Under the pieces are notes generated by a model. The model worked only from the letters and a program-made list of their open reading frames with translations. It ran no database searches and was not told the origin of the DNA. This document shows, in pieces, positions 63,983-64,000 of a stretch of 64,000 nucleotides of DNA; position 1 is the stretch's first letter; the number at the start of each line of letters is the position of its first letter. The DNA comes from Acanthacorydalis orientalis. Lineage: Eukaryota; Arthropoda; Insecta; Megaloptera; Corydalidae. The stretch lies in NCBI GenBank assembly GCA_034766995.1, contig CM068320.1, positions 22,336,812 to 22,400,811 on the forward strand, in the 5' to 3' direction. The position numbers were made by a program, and so were the translations under genes.

Positions 63983-64000
63983 AGAATAAATTACTAAAAT
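63831..64000. other. AT-rich right edge with (TA)n
   Basis: (TA)n at 63,931-63,975 and a few AT-rich bases to the end. Nothing else seen. Confidence 0.7.

Overview
The window looks like insect nuclear DNA, most likely from a hymenopteran. The single-copy part is very AT-rich and is interrupted every few hundred bases by long (TA)n arrays. It holds one recognisable nuclear gene for a mitochondrial ribosomal protein, a second gene with clear GT/AG introns, and decayed mariner, Tc1-like and non-LTR elements. I see no bacterial operons, ribosomal RNA or convincing intact tRNA. The species call is inference.

Layout. (1) 1-24,480: a head-to-tail satellite array with a monomer of about 155 bp (about 158 monomers, all in one orientation), running off the left edge. 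Groups of monomers are themselves duplicated into higher-order units of about 7, 14 and 19 monomers. (2) 21,480-24,490: the array decays into divergent edge monomers. (3) 24,490-25,700 and 26,441-27,490: two blocks of a diverged but apparently homologous satellite, first with a 155-bp period, then with a roughly 164-bp period arranged as 328-bp dimers. They are separated by a (TA)n tract, a tRNA-like SINE and a 39-bp minisatellite. This age-layered structure resembles the edge of a pericentromeric or heterochromatic array. (4) 27,500-42,300: AT-rich sequence with microsatellites, mRpL51 on the minus strand (29,052-29,587, apparently with reading-frame breaks), two short inverted-repeat elements (31,362-31,483 and 40,114-40,321) and a 78-bp mini-mariner (35,619-35,696).

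(5) 42,300-44,500: the last two recognisable exons of an unidentified minus-strand gene. They encode a low-complexity, Ser/Gly/Asn-rich protein with a DSGxxS motif and a C-terminal transmembrane anchor. Its reading frame stays open for 53 more codons past the first TGA, a readthrough candidate. (6) 44,500-64,000: mostly AT-rich DNA with a 184-bp palindrome, a broken GC-richer coding relic (46,208-46,500), two mariner-family elements (48,448-49,249; 55,167-56,132, the latter carrying a nested TTAA-flanked element), a candidate small exon (49,776-50,030), non-LTR retrotransposon scraps (about 51,455 and 59,200) and a Tc1/IS630-type transposase tail at the right end.

There is no operon-like cooperation between genes here. 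The window is a satellite edge followed by repeat-rich, gene-poor DNA with two genes. The points most worth following are the layered satellite with nested higher-order repeats, the coding-like extension past a TGA, and the nested transposon at 55.2-56.1 kb.
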